A stretch of DNA of 64,000 nucleotides. Source: Lasiosphaeris hirsuta. Its lineage: Eukaryota > Ascomycota > Sordariomycetes > Sordariales > Lasiosphaeriaceae. A model generated the notes under the pieces. That model was not told the origin of the DNA. It was given only the letters and a program-made list of their open reading frames with translations, and ran no database searches. Shown here piece by piece: positions 11,047-22,597 of this stretch. The DNA is taken from NCBI GenBank assembly GCA_030549175.1, contig JAUKUA010000007.1:2418001-2482000 (forward strand), given 5' to 3'. The number at the start of each line of letters is the position of its first letter. Position 1 is the first letter of the stretch. The translations under genes and the position numbers were made by a program.

Positions 11047-13753
11047 CTACTCCCACCCCCCATTCCCCGTAATTCCGAGCCCACCGCCGTGGTGCCATTG
11101 GTAAAAGGCGCCGCCCCTCACCCACTCGACCACCTCGAACCCGAGCCGCCTCTCGGTCTTCTCCCCGACCACGGCCTCGGTATCGGGGCCCTCCTTGACC
11201 CCGACCCGCACCACCATCAGCCCCGGCGCCTTGAGCTCCACCCCCTGCAGCCGGCCCAGCTCCTCGTCGCTCGCCGCCCGCACGTACACGACCAGATCCG
11301 CCCCCGCGATCCCCCGCCACAGCGTCGCCATCCACTGCCAGTGATCGACGGGCGCGTACGCGTCCAGGATGGGCACGGCGCACGCGAACCGGTCCGACAC
11401 GGTGAGGCTGAAGCCCGAGGGGAGGAGGGCGACGGGGAGCGGGCCGGCTGTGGGAGGCGACCGGTGGAGGGGGTGGCGGGTGTCGTCGGGCTTGGTCGTG
11501 TCCGGCTTGGCGGCATCGTGGGGGGGTTGTTCGATCGAGGAGGCGTTTGACAGGCGTGCTGTGGGCGGCGGGGTGGTGACGAACTTGACGATCTCCGAGG
11601 ATTTGGCGTGCCAGTCCATCATGGCTTGGAGGTAGGCGCTGAAGGGGTTGCTCGCGCCCGCGCTGCTGATGCTCCCCGAGCGCGACGAGGTTGTCGAGCG
11701 CTGCTGCCGGGCGAGGTCGGCCATGGCCATGTCCTCGCTGCTGCTATTGCTCGTCGCGGCCGCGCCGAGCTGCGTGTCGTCTGCCGAGGCATGCCACAAA
11801 CGCACACTACACTCGCCCGACGCGAGCAGCGCCCGCTCGATAATCGGCGCGACCTGCTTGAGGAGGCGTGCATCCGGGCCCTCGACAGCGATGATGGGTC
11901 CGCGCGTCATGCCCGGCAGCTCAGGCCCCGACCAGGGGCTCACGACGCCCCCCCCGCTCACGCCAGGCGGCGCCAGCGGCGGGCTGATGCGCTCCAGCAC
12001 CCGCAGCTTGTTGACATACGGGATGCTCATGACCATTGCCTCGACGCTGCGAGCGTGCGCCTCGCGATCGCGGTCCCGCGAGTTCTGGTAGTGGCTGCCC
12101 GTAATGGGGGCCGTGTTGTACGACGCCATGCTCACGCCGCCGCCGCTGCCCTCAGAGGCGGGCGACGTGGGCAGGTGTGTTTGCAGGGGAGGCAAACGCA
12201 GGGACTCGTCAAACTCCGAAGAGGGGCCGCTTCCGCTGACACGTCCTGCTTGCGGGTGTGGGTACGGCGATGACGATGAGATGGAGCCGCCCGGCCGCGG
12301 CGGCGGACCCATGTGGCCCGAACTGGGTCCGGGTCCGGGTCCGGGCCCAATGCCCGGAGCGGGACTCCCGCGGGCGATCATTGACGGCCCTGGGAGAGGG
12401 CCGCTCGGCGGTGGTGGTCCGTAACCTGGCGTCAGTGGTCCGGATGAAGGGCCGCTGAGGGACGAATGCCGCGGATGAGGCGCGCGTGTGTGATGGCCGC
12501 CGTACGGCGTGGATAGCGATGGAAGCGGATAGTGTTGGTTGTGGTAGGTGCCGGCTACGTTGTAGCGGCGCCGTTTGGCCTCGGAGGGAGGCATGGTCTC
12601 GTAGTCCCCGTAGACGTCGTACAGCATGCCGGGTCCCTGGGCATGAGTGGGAGCGCCAGCCCACTGCGGACGGCCGCGGCTGCCGCCCATCTGGGACTGC
12701 TGACGGTAGTGATGGTCGGCCATCTCAGCACCCCGGCCAGAGTAAGAAGGGGGGGGCATGCCGGAGGGTGTCTTCATGGCCGACGACGGCGGCGTCACAA
12801 ACGGCGTCTGGGGCGTTCTCGGCGTCGCGATGTATCGCCCGCCGCACTTGTCGCATCTACCGGGGTCTCCGCTGCCGGTCGACGTCAGTCTAGGCGGCAC
12901 CCCTTTGTTGCCGCGCCGGGGCTGGTACCGGTAATCGGGGTACTGGCGCTGGTGCCGTTGCTTCTCTTCCTCGGCGAGCCGTTTCCACTGGTTCTTGTGC
13001 TCTTCGGGCTCGTCACGCCAGTTCTCGCCGATGATCTTGGAGATCTCTGGGTTAGCGAGGCCGGGGTTCCGAGCTACGACTGCGGCTTGGTGGTGCTGTC
13101 GGTAAAGTATGAAGGCTAAAGAAAAAAAGGGGTAGTTCCGTTAGCCAATGGTATCCTCGCGAGTGTGTCTCTCATCGCTGTCTCGCTTTTCTTTTGCTTA
13201 TGAGCCGGACCACAAAGAACAACACGTTTGACATCTCGTCGCGGAGACCCAGGCACAATCAAACGCGGGGAGGGGTAAAAGCAAGGAGAAAGGATTGTAG
13301 GGAAACTCTTAAGGGGGGGGGGGGGGGGGAGGGAACATCCCCAGAGCAGGTGGTAGCACAAAACCGCCTTACCATTACGGGGCCGGGGAACCTTTGGTGC
13401 TGGAGTACACAAACATATAAGGTTCGTGTCGAGGGGCCGCGGGCTGCCCGTGTTCGGCGTGTTCAAGCTTAGGTCTTCGATTCGGGGATGGGGATGGTTT
13501 GCCTCCTCTGTGTTGATGGACGCGGCTCGCTTTCTGGTCATGGGCCCCCGAGAAGGAGGAGAGCTAGGAGGATGAGGAGAGGTGGAAGGAGCAGAAGCAG
13601 AAGAAAAGGGGGCTGCAGTAGTTGAAGAGCCGGGGCTGTGTTGTCTCGCCAGTCCTGCTCCGGCCGACCTCGTTGACATGGCTGAGCGAGTAAGGGGGCC
13701 AGACAGAGCGGAGGCGGACAGCGTATGGGAGGAGGTGGCTACTACTTCTGTCA

Positions 13754-13754
<1 letters not shown>
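11047..13754 (-). CDS. HMG-box transcription regulator
   Basis: Nuclear DNA-binding protein with one HMG box. Exons 13754-13373 and 13115-11047 join in phase (G plus CC makes Ala) to 816 aa. The intron falls inside the box: exon 1 ends in KVPRPRN and exon 2 continues with AFILYRQHHQ, the classic start of a MAT/Rox1/Ste11-type box. The box spans about residues 119-188 (ENWRDEPEEHKNQWKRLAEEEK, then a basic tail). The N-terminus is Ser/Pro-rich. A putative zinc-knuckle CDKC..G sequence follows the box, then about 250 disordered residues rich in Pro, Gly and Ser. The last 330 residues look more ordered, with motifs such as GPIIAVEGPDARLLKQ and DHWQWMATLWRGI. The start codon lies just after a (GA)n tract on the coding strand. 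Which named HMG regulator this matches is uncertain. Confidence 0.88.
13313..13329. repeat. Poly-G run (17 nt) in the HMG-box gene intron
   Basis: Seventeen consecutive G on the + strand, C on the transcribed RNA of the minus-strand gene, inside its 257-nt intron. Confidence 0.9.

Positions 13755-13758
<4 letters not shown>

Positions 13759-13787
<29 letters not shown>
13759..13787. repeat. (CT)n microsatellite next to the HMG-box start codon
   Basis: About 14 CT units end 5 nt from the ATG at 13754, so on the mRNA a (GA)n tract directly precedes the start. The frame stays open through it as alternating Glu-Arg, but I take it as 5' leader. Confidence 0.85.
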
Positions 13788-13791
<4 letters not shown>

Positions 13792-14659
13792 AGGGGGAAG
13801 GGGGGGACGGCAGGTGGGCGGGGAGAGCACGTCAAACGGATGGGCTGCCAGACACCTGCAGCAGGTGGAAAGGGACCTATCCGGAGCGCTCGCACTCCAA
13901 GGTCCCAGGATTCTGTGTCGTCTAGAACAGAAGTCGCAAGAGTGGAGAGAGCCAGCATGAGAAAGTAGGAGAGCCAGGAAAGGGTGGCCAAGGAGAGGAA
14001 GCAAATTTCAAGTTGATCCAGGCCCAGAAAAAAATCAGAGACAGACAGTTCTTGTTGGATTGTGCCCTTTGTGAGTAGATTCTGGCCATTAATGGGGGGC
14101 GGTGGGCGGGACAATGACCCTGCCATTTCAATGACCTTATCATTAATACCATGGTTGCCATTATGATGGAGCCGGCGGAAGGCCAGGCCAGCCAGGCGCT
14201 GCGAGTGGTGCGCGAGTGGTGCGAAAGTCTGGTTGTCTCGGGAGTTCGCTGAGCCCCAAGCTGGTACGCCATACACTCCTTTGTTCGCCGTTTGCCAAAT
14301 TCCGTTCGCAGTGCCCCTTGTGACAAATGAACAAATGATACAGCGGAGACAAGCCACGCAATAGCTTTCAGTCCAACCTCTCTCAGCCATGGACAATGCC
14401 AAAGGAATGTGGCAATGGGGCCATAGCTGCCGCCGTGGAATGAGAAGCTGAACAAAGACCATGTCAGCCGAATTGGGCCTAGCCACTCTCCTTGCTGCTC
14501 TCTCTCTTGGCCCCTCCTACTTGTTCACCTGCATGCTGTCCCTGCTCAAGAGCGGATGAGGGCATTCTGGAGCCGGTTTTGTGAATAAATCTTGATGGGT
14601 ATGGTGGAACTGTCTTTGAAGATCGAACACCCGCAGTCGAACCAAACCGCCAGCCAGCT

Positions 14660-14682
14660 CCCCCCCCCCCCCCCCCCCCCCC
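14660..14682. repeat. Poly-C run (23 nt)
   Basis: Twenty-three consecutive C on the + strand in the spacer between RVB1 and the HMG-box gene; the longest homopolymer in the window. Confidence 0.9.
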
Positions 14683-14866
14683 TGTTATCCCTAAGCGACG
14701 AAAAACAAGCAGCGAAAAAAATAAACAGAGGCACGCCTACTCCAGCCTTCACGGCAAATTTTCCCAACCAAGCCATTTCCCCCCTCATCTATCATACTTT
14801 GCGAAATCAGAGACATGACGAGTCCCCTCGCCTGCGTCGGACGGCCGACCTGGTCGCGACGACACA

Positions 14867-16433
<1,567 letters not shown>

Positions 16434-16804
16434 GGTTGCGCCTGTGTAGTATCGTGGGTTTATCGGGCAGAGATTCGGCGCGTGGTAAGGGACTTTGTGG
16501 GACAGGTCATGCAAGTAAGTTCCGAGGCTGTGAGAAATGCTGCTGGGCATGAAAGTCAATGTGAGCTCCAGAAGCTTCAAATTTCCAAGAGACGCGATTC
16601 GCCTGGCCCGTGCACATACCTCGGTCAGCAAGCCTTGACCTAGGTGAGTTGTTCTACCTTGTCCAACAATGCACTAACGCTCAGACCAGAACCATCAAGA
16701 TGCCGTGGCTGTTTCTTTATGACGCGAAGTGGAATTTCAGAATAATGGAGTTATATGTTCTCTTTTTCACCGCATTTTCCATTTTCCCCCATTGTGTCCC
16801 AACC
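16434..16804. other. Intergenic spacer upstream of RVB1
   Basis: About 370 bp holding the RVB1 promoter and the 3' end of the EamA transporter gene. Nothing else seen. Confidence 0.5.
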
Positions 16805-18352
16805 CTATCTAACCATCTCTAATTGGATATCTTCCTCATCCTCTTCATCCTCGCCCTCTCCCAAGCTTCCCAGCATGGGCACACCTTCTTCTACCCGCAA
16901 AGCGGTGGCGCTCATCTCTACATCGGCGTTCGGTTTCTGCTCTGCTTGTTTCTTAGACAAAACTGCCCAAAGCGCACTGCCCACGATCATGCCGCACCCA
17001 ATTAAACTAACAACTCCCATCTCATGCCCAAAGATCCACTTATCGAATCCCGCAGCAAATAACATGTGCGTGTACACCATAGCAGTGGCCCGATTCGACT
17101 TCTCTCCTCCCAGGCCCGACGTCAACATAAACTGCATGATGAAGCCGCAGAGGCCTAGCGAGAGCAGCAACGCCCATTGGTATAGCGAAGCGGGCAGGCC
17201 GAAGCGGACATTTGGCCAGATGTCGAGGAGGGGCGCAGCGAGTAGGACCGTTGTGCTGACAATTGTACACCAGACAGAAAAGTATGTGACGCTAATCAGG
17301 GGGTGCGCTCGCTTTCCAATCCACCGTATAAAGGTATATGCGCCTGAAGCACCTAAAACCCCTATCAGAGCGAGCCCGATCGCCCATAGCCGCTCGGCGG
17401 GTGTCGGCTCGTCGCCCAAGTGAGGCATTGTCTGAGTGACGTTTCCCGGCGCTTCCACAGGACCGGTGGTTGACTCACTCTCCGAGCCACCAAAAAGAGA
17501 TGTGGGTCGCGCAATGAGAACAACGCCGCCTAGAGCGATGAATGACGCCATTTGCTCCTTGCGTGTGAAGGGGTCTTTCAGGATGAGATGGCATATATAC
17601 CCTGCTACACAAGGTGCTAGGAAAGAAATCACTGTTGCTTCGGCTAGAGACAGGTACATCATTGACATCCATAAGCCAAAGATACCAAACTGCACGCGTT
17701 GCGAGTTAGCATGCCTGAATTATGAGGGCCTCCATAGTGACCGCTTGATCCAAAAACAGTACCGTGGATTCGAGACGGGTCTGACAAGAAAGAGAACACT
17801 TACAAATCCAGTAACGCCTCTTGCCGCCAGCAGAATCCTTACCCCCTTGGGACCGAACGGAAAGTGAGGCACTTTGGTATAGTACATATACATGCACGAC
17901 AACATTGTGGTAATGCTCATGCGAGCAAAGAGAATCTGGAAGGGGTGCATTCCATCTCCCTCGAGCTCCAGGAGCCTTGCCGACATGTTCATCAGAGCAC
18001 CGAATAGCTGTGCAGACGCAACCAAGATAACGCCTCGATTCCTGCCCCAAAACCGGCCCCAGGCTTGTGACAGAGACAATTTCCACGGCTTTTCCTGGTA
18101 TTCCGGAGGGGCTGGCGAGAAGGCTCTCATGTGAGCCGGTGACAATCGTCCGCGCGCGGAGAATGGGCTTCCTGCGAGTGAACGTAAACCGCCCGGCTCT
18201 AGAAGCGATGAGTCTGCCATCTTCTGGTAGCCTGTGTCCTCCATCAAGGGGAGACGATCAACTGTATCCTCATCATTGCTGTCGTCTAGTCTCCTTTTTG
18301 ACCGTGGGGTTTGTGGTACCTCTATAAAGGTTGCGTTTCCGTCGTGAGGCAT
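16805..18352 (-). CDS. EamA/SLC35-type membrane transporter
   Basis: Integral membrane protein of the drug/metabolite transporter superfamily. Two exons, 18352-17804 and 17689-16805, join in phase 0 (GGA TTT, then TTT GGT) to 477 aa. The first about 105 residues are hydrophilic and probably cytosolic. About ten hydrophobic segments follow in two EamA-like halves: GVILVASAQLFGALMNM, then ILFARMSITTMLSCMYMYY, then FGLWMSMMYLSLAEATVISFLAP in the first half; LWAIGLALIGVLGASGAY and GVVSLIGCGMIVGSALWAV in the second. An acidic tail ends the protein (GEGEDEEDEED). The substrate cannot be told from sequence; fungal members of this type are usually uncharacterised. Diverges from the POA1-like gene across 1.4 kb. 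Confidence 0.9.
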
Positions 18353-19716
18353 ACTCTGAACGGGGCGGAGAAAGAAAGCCGAGCAGCGCAGGAGGATAGC
18401 AGGCTAAGACACGACTGAAAATGAAGATGTATACGCGATACAAAATGGTATGTGATTTGTAAGTCAAGCACACAGTCCAATGACCCAAGGCACGCGAGAA
18501 AGGCCGTAAGATGTTAAGGGGAGAGACCCAGGCAAGGAGGGAAACGGAGCAAAGAGAAAAAGATAAGATTAAGAATATGTTGCAACAAAAGGCGGACTAG
18601 TAGTAGAGCACCTCAGAAGCGGCGAGAAGAGCGTTATCCCCGGCTGGCCGTCCTAGCCGCTACGGGAAGCATGTGTGCATACTGCATAGACACGTTCTGT
18701 GGACTGCCTGGGCACTGCAGCGGGACTCCGGCCATTCATCCTGACGAAGGATAAGTTCAACCACTAGGATTCATCACGGCCCATGGAGCAGCTGCCGTTT
18801 TCGGTATCCAACCATCCAAGCCGAACTGTCGTCGGCCATCGGGGGGAAATGTCTGGATGCCAGGGACCCGATATCGCATGTGGTGGGTGTGGAGAGACCG
18901 GGTAATGGAACAGAATGTGATGGCGGGGTGGGGGGGGGGGGGGGGGCTCCTGGAGCTTATGCACCCATCATCACTGCGCCGTCCCCAAACCGCCACGCTC
19001 CATGCCTGACAAAGGAAGTGAAGTGGTTGGTTGATACTCTAGGATCGATTATAGCGTGGGGTTTCTCGAACGCAAGCCGCAAGACGAACCAACGAGCTTC
19101 CGATTTGAGCATGTGAGCCTTGTCCTTTCCAGGACGCTGCATCGACTGCGGTCGGGCACTGTCCCGAATGCGTGAGCTCGGCTAGCCGCAATACATAGGG
19201 AACAGAGCGCGCTTTGCACTGAGGAGCGTGCAGAGTCATGGGTGCAGCATCCGAAAAGGATGGATTTCCTAGACGTTGGATTGAGGGGAAGAACCCAAGA
19301 TGAAAAGAAACAGCCTCAGATGGCAACTGCGACACCACGTTTTGGCGTTGCGGCTGATGCCGACTTGGCGAAGGCACCAATTTACTCGTTGGCTCCTAAC
19401 TCACACCTCCACATTTCCAACTGTGGGGAGCCTGAGGATGTTGTGAAACTACTAGCCTCATTTAATATTGATGCCTGGGTCAGGTAAGGTACCAAAGAAA
19501 CGGCGAGGACTCACCACCTGCTCAAATGGAAAATCGGTGCCATTGATAGACACAACAATCACCAAATCTAGGACCTCCCTCATCCTGCCCCCCAAACCCA
19601 AACCCAAAAAACCCGGTAACTCAAAGAGCCCACATCAATGGCGAGCACCAGAGTGCACATTAGTTTTTTCCTCTTGGGGTCACGTCTGAGTTATATCTGA
19701 GAAACAAACAGTCAAC
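18353..19716. other. Divergent intergenic region (EamA transporter / POA1-like)
   Basis: 1.36 kb that must hold both promoters. It contains a 17-nt G run at 18930-18946. Short open frames here have no protein-like features. Confidence 0.5.
18930..18946. repeat. Poly-G run (17 nt)
   Basis: Seventeen consecutive G, preceded by GGGGT, in the divergent spacer. Confidence 0.9.
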
Positions 19717-20589
19717 ATGAAAGCCAACCAGAAGCACGGGTTCAAGCAAACCACGCTAGACTTCGGGCAGCGCCAACGCAAAAGGCCAAGGCTTTCTCCG
19801 GAGCGAGAGCAAGACAGTCTCGCTGATAAAGAAGAACCAAAGCCACTCAGGCCGAAGAGCTTGCAAGAGCAACCAAAAGGGAAACAAGTTGCTGAGATGG
19901 AAGAGCCGGATGAGAAAGCACAGGAGGAAGCAGCACCAAGCTCCGCCGGCGGAAGCGAGCCGCCACCGGACGAGAAACCAAGCAACGAGTTTCCACAAGC
20001 CTTGCCCAACTCCCTTCAACCCCTGGGAGTATTGCAACCCATCACCAAGATGTCATCCCAAGGCACATTCCGCATCACGGACAAGGTAGGCGATCTCTTC
20101 GACGCGCCACCAAACAGCGTCTTGATCCACGCTTGCAATTGCATTGGTAGCTGGTCTGGTGGTATTGCACGCGCCTTCCGAGACCATTACCCAGATGCCT
20201 ATAGGATCTACAACGCCCACTGCAAACGGTCATTGCCGGAGCGGCTGGCCGGAACGGCACTGCTCATAGCTCCCCGCCCGGACGCGGGGAAACAGCATTA
20301 TATCGGATGTGTGTTCACGAGCAAGCGCTTTGGCCGGGCAAAGGACACTCCGGCCATGATTCTGCGGTCTACAGCGCCGGCGATGCTGGACCTCATGCGG
20401 CAGGTCGCGGCGGAGATGGAGAATGGGGAGGAGATTGGAGAGATCAGGATGTGCCGGATCAACTCGGGATTATTTTCTGTGCCGTGGCAGCAGAGCAAGA
20501 GGGTCATTGAGCGCTTGCAGTTGGGCGAGGAGGATGTTCCGAAGGATGTTGAACTTCCCTGGGAAATCGTTACGTATAACCCCGAGTGA
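19717..20589 (+). CDS. POA1: Macrodomain ADP-ribose 1''-phosphate phosphatase (Poa1-like) with N-terminal extension
   Basis: Single exon, 290 aa. The C-terminal 180 residues are a macrodomain: ITDKVGDLFDAPPNSVLIHACNCIGSWSGGIA matches the Poa1 pattern, with the N-C-x-G-x-W-x-x-G-I-A nucleotide-binding loop at about residues 139-151, and INSGLFSVPW near residue 248. Poa1 removes phosphate from ADP-ribose 1''-phosphate, a by-product of tRNA splicing, and related proteins de-ADP-ribosylate. The first about 110 residues are charged, disordered, and not found in yeast Poa1. They begin with FKQTTLDFG, then a basic KRPRL sequence that could be a nuclear localisation signal. The ATG follows CAAC, a good context. 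Convergent with TAF13. Substrate preference in vivo is inferred from family only. Confidence 0.88.
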   Translation: MKANQKHGFKQTTLDFGQRQRKRPRLSPEREQDSLADKEEPKPLRPKSLQEQPKGKQVAEMEEPDEKAQEEAAPSSAGGSEPPPDEKPSNEFPQALPNSLQPLGVLQPITKMSSQGTFRITDKVGDLFDAPPNSVLIHACNCIGSWSGGIARAFRDHYPDAYRIYNAHCKRSLPERLAGTALLIAPRPDAGKQHYIGCVFTSKRFGRAKDTPAMILRSTAPAMLDLMRQVAAEMENGEEIGEIRMCRINSGLFSVPWQQSKRVIERLQLGEEDVPKDVELPWEIVTYNPE

Positions 20590-20952
20590 TTGGAATGTCG
20601 GAGTAGGTCATATTTCTGAACAGCCAAGAGGTGTTACATATGTGTGTTAGCTAGATGTTTTCGGCGTGGCTCGGCATCCAAATGTAACCCTACTGATACG
20701 ACAGGACTCGACTGGCATGTATTGATAATGGAGCAAGTAGCATCAAAGGCTACAAAACCTTGTTATGTACCCTTTCTTGTATCCCACAGCATCTCTTCTG
20801 ATGGCGAGACCGCCAGTTTATGATGTTTCCCGGAAATATTGAAACCAAACCCACCCCAAACTCCACGCTATGCTTCATGAGCCGTATGCCTTTCCATGTA
20901 CAATCTAACCCTTCCGACGGTGAACACCAAGACTCCCCTGACGAGCGCGGTG
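20590..20952. other. Convergent 3' spacer (POA1-like / TAF13)
   Basis: 363 bp between convergent 3' ends; nothing notable seen. Confidence 0.5.
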
Positions 20953-21546
20953 CTAACGCCTCTTGGCCGACGTCCCAATGTCCAAATCCACATCCAGGTC
21001 ATCATCCCCCTCATCCAACTCCTCCTCGGCCTGCCTGGGCCTCTTTGTGCCCCGGGCCGAGTCCCCTCCGGCCGTAGACCCAGCCCCCTTCTCACCACCA
21101 CTCGAATGCTTCTCAGCATGCTTTTCCTCCCGGTCAGCGTCCTTCATCAGCTGGTCCTCGATGCTGAAGTTCTTGCGCGCCATCTCAATCTCCTTCTTCT
21201 TCTCAAAGACCTCCTGGATCTTGCCCATGAAGCGCGGGTTGCGTCGCATGGCGAACTCAAAGTCCTCGAACTTGACCTTCTGCCGGCCTGCGTGGTGCGC
21301 GGCCCGCGTCGCCTCGAAGCTGACGCCTTGGATGAAGTCGGTCGCGATCTCATCGAGCACCCGGACGCTGTCGGGCAGCGGGGCTTTAACGTCGCCGTGG
21401 CCGTAGAGGAGCTGGGCAACTGGGGGCCGGGTTAGAGTGGTGAGGGGTGGGGAGGGGGGGGGGGGGGTTGGTGAAAGAAGCTCACGCTCGTTGTGGTTGA
21501 AGTTCATCTTGCCGACATTTTTGCCGGCGCGCGCTCGGGGCTCCAT
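20953..21546 (-). CDS. TAF13: TFIID subunit TAF13
   Basis: Histone-fold subunit of general transcription factor TFIID that pairs with TAF11. Exons 21546-21486 and 21419-20953 join in phase (C plus TT makes Leu) to 175 aa. The short first exon (MEPRARAGKNVGKMNFNHNE) runs into LAQLLYGHGD, the start of the TAF13 fold. VRVLDEIATDFI, RQKVKFEDFEFAMRRNP and KIQEVFEKKKEIE follow, filling about residues 20-110. The C-terminal 50 residues are acidic and disordered (EEELDEGDDDLDVD). The intron has a GTGAGC donor and a 14-nt poly-G run (C on the RNA). TAF4 of the same complex lies 40 kb away in this window, probably by chance. Confidence 0.95.
   Translation of the reverse strand: MEPRARAGKNVGKMNFNHNERELLSPTPPPPSPPLTTLTRPPVAQLLYGHGDVKAPLPDSVRVLDEIATDFIQGVSFEATRAAHHAGRQKVKFEDFEFAMRRNPRFMGKIQEVFEKKKEIEMARKNFSIEDQLMKDADREEKHAEKHSSGGEKGAGSTAGGDSARGTKRPRQAEEELDEGDDDLDVDLDIGTSAKRR
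21454..21467. repeat. Poly-G run (14 nt) in the TAF13 intron
   Basis: Fourteen G on the + strand, inside the 66-nt TAF13 intron, so nearly a quarter of the intron is one C run on the RNA. Confidence 0.9.
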
Positions 21547-22182
21547 ATTGGCGGTAGGTATATGGGTGACTCTGACAAGATTTGCGAGTGATGATGAGGT
21601 TGAGGGTGATGGCGATGCCGGATATTAATGATGATGGAAGACGTGACGTGGTTTCAGTTGAGGACAAGGCCTGGCAGTTCAAAATGAACAGCAGGCTTCG
21701 GGGTCGAGGGCTGTTCAGTCCAAAAGAGTAGTCAACTAAAGTATACAATTGGCAACTGTATGCCTAAAAGAAAAAAACGGTACCACAAACCAAGAGTCTG
21801 TTGTCTTTGCGCCGCGTCGTGGGAGTAGAAGCCCTTGATGGCTTGCAACACTGAAAGGTGCACTTGAGGGAGGATCCTCTTCACAGCAGCAAAGGGGTGG
21901 CTCCCCGCACTCTGCCCCCACAGTGACGGTCCCAGCCGCAAAACCCTTGGCCAGCCCCGCTGCGCCTCGCCTAACCTTTTCTGTCAAACCCGGGAGCCTG
22001 GAAAAGGTGTTGTTCCCAGGAGCTATGACACCCTGGCCTTTGAGAACTCGCAAGTTGGCCGCCAGCTCCAGCTCGCGTATCTACGTAACATCACCACCCG
22101 CCGACGACGACTTCGCGAACACCGAATTGCCCATTTCCTCTCTCGCCAACACGGCTTAGTACTAGGCTCTAGAACAATAAAA
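21547..22182. other. Divergent intergenic region (TAF13 / KSH1)
   Basis: About 640 bp carrying both promoters; no repeats or RNA genes seen. Confidence 0.5.
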
Positions 22183-22597
22183 ATGGTGCGTCCGGCTTGA
22201 AGAAGGAGGAAAACTACTGACGGTAGCGCTCCAACAGACTGCGCTCTTCAACTTCCAAAGCCTCCTTCTCGTCATCCTCCTCCTCGTCTGCACCTGCGCC
22301 TACGTGCACTCCATGTTTCCCGCCATTCTCGACCGCAATAAGGATGGGTGAGTCCAGGCCAGTCCGGCAGTGCGCCGCAAAACGCCGCTGCGGAACAAGT
22401 TCTCGAAGGATACATCGAGACTAACATCTACAGTGTACGGGGCATTTTCTGGAAATGCGCGAGGATAGGGGAGAGGCTATCTCCCTACATAAGTCTGTGT
22501 TGCGTCGTCATGGCGGTAGGTCTTGACGCCCTACCTTTTCGACGGAGAAAGTGCTGACGGGAAGCCGGCTGCACAGATCTCGATGGTTATCAACTAG
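22183..22597 (+). CDS. KSH1: Kish/Ksh1-type small secretory-pathway membrane protein, four exons
   Basis: Essential small membrane protein of the early secretory pathway (Ksh1 in yeast, TMEM167 in animals). It is too fragmented to appear as a long open frame. Exons are 22183-22185 (the ATG alone), 22238-22347, 22434-22515 and 22577-22597; all phases agree and total 72 codons including stop, matching the family length. It reads [17 protein letters not shown], then [16 protein letters not shown], then [20 protein letters not shown], then CCVVMAISMVIN. These are the Ksh1 landmarks: ALFNFxSLL start, membrane segment, LLDR-like turn, FWKxARIGERxSPY and a second membrane segment. Introns have GTGCGT, GTGAGT and GTAGGT donors and CAG acceptors. 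AATAAA at 22855-22860 may be its polyadenylation signal. Confidence 0.93.

Larger units (their letters stand above)
13755..14866. other. Intergenic: upstream of HMG-box gene, downstream of RVB1
   Basis: 1.1 kb of promoter and leader for the HMG-box gene. It holds the (CT)n tract, and a 23-nt C run at 14660-14682. Open frame continues upstream of the HMG-box ATG (to 14486), but it lacks protein-like character. Confidence 0.5.

Noticed and set aside
10949..11550. Open frames around the 3' end of the HMG-box gene on both strands
   Set aside because: Shadows of GC-rich coding sequence of the HMG-box gene.
13755..14486. Upstream extension of the HMG-box protein
   Set aside because: The frame is open, but it passes through a (GA)n repeat and unlikely residues; the ATG at 13754 is the best start.
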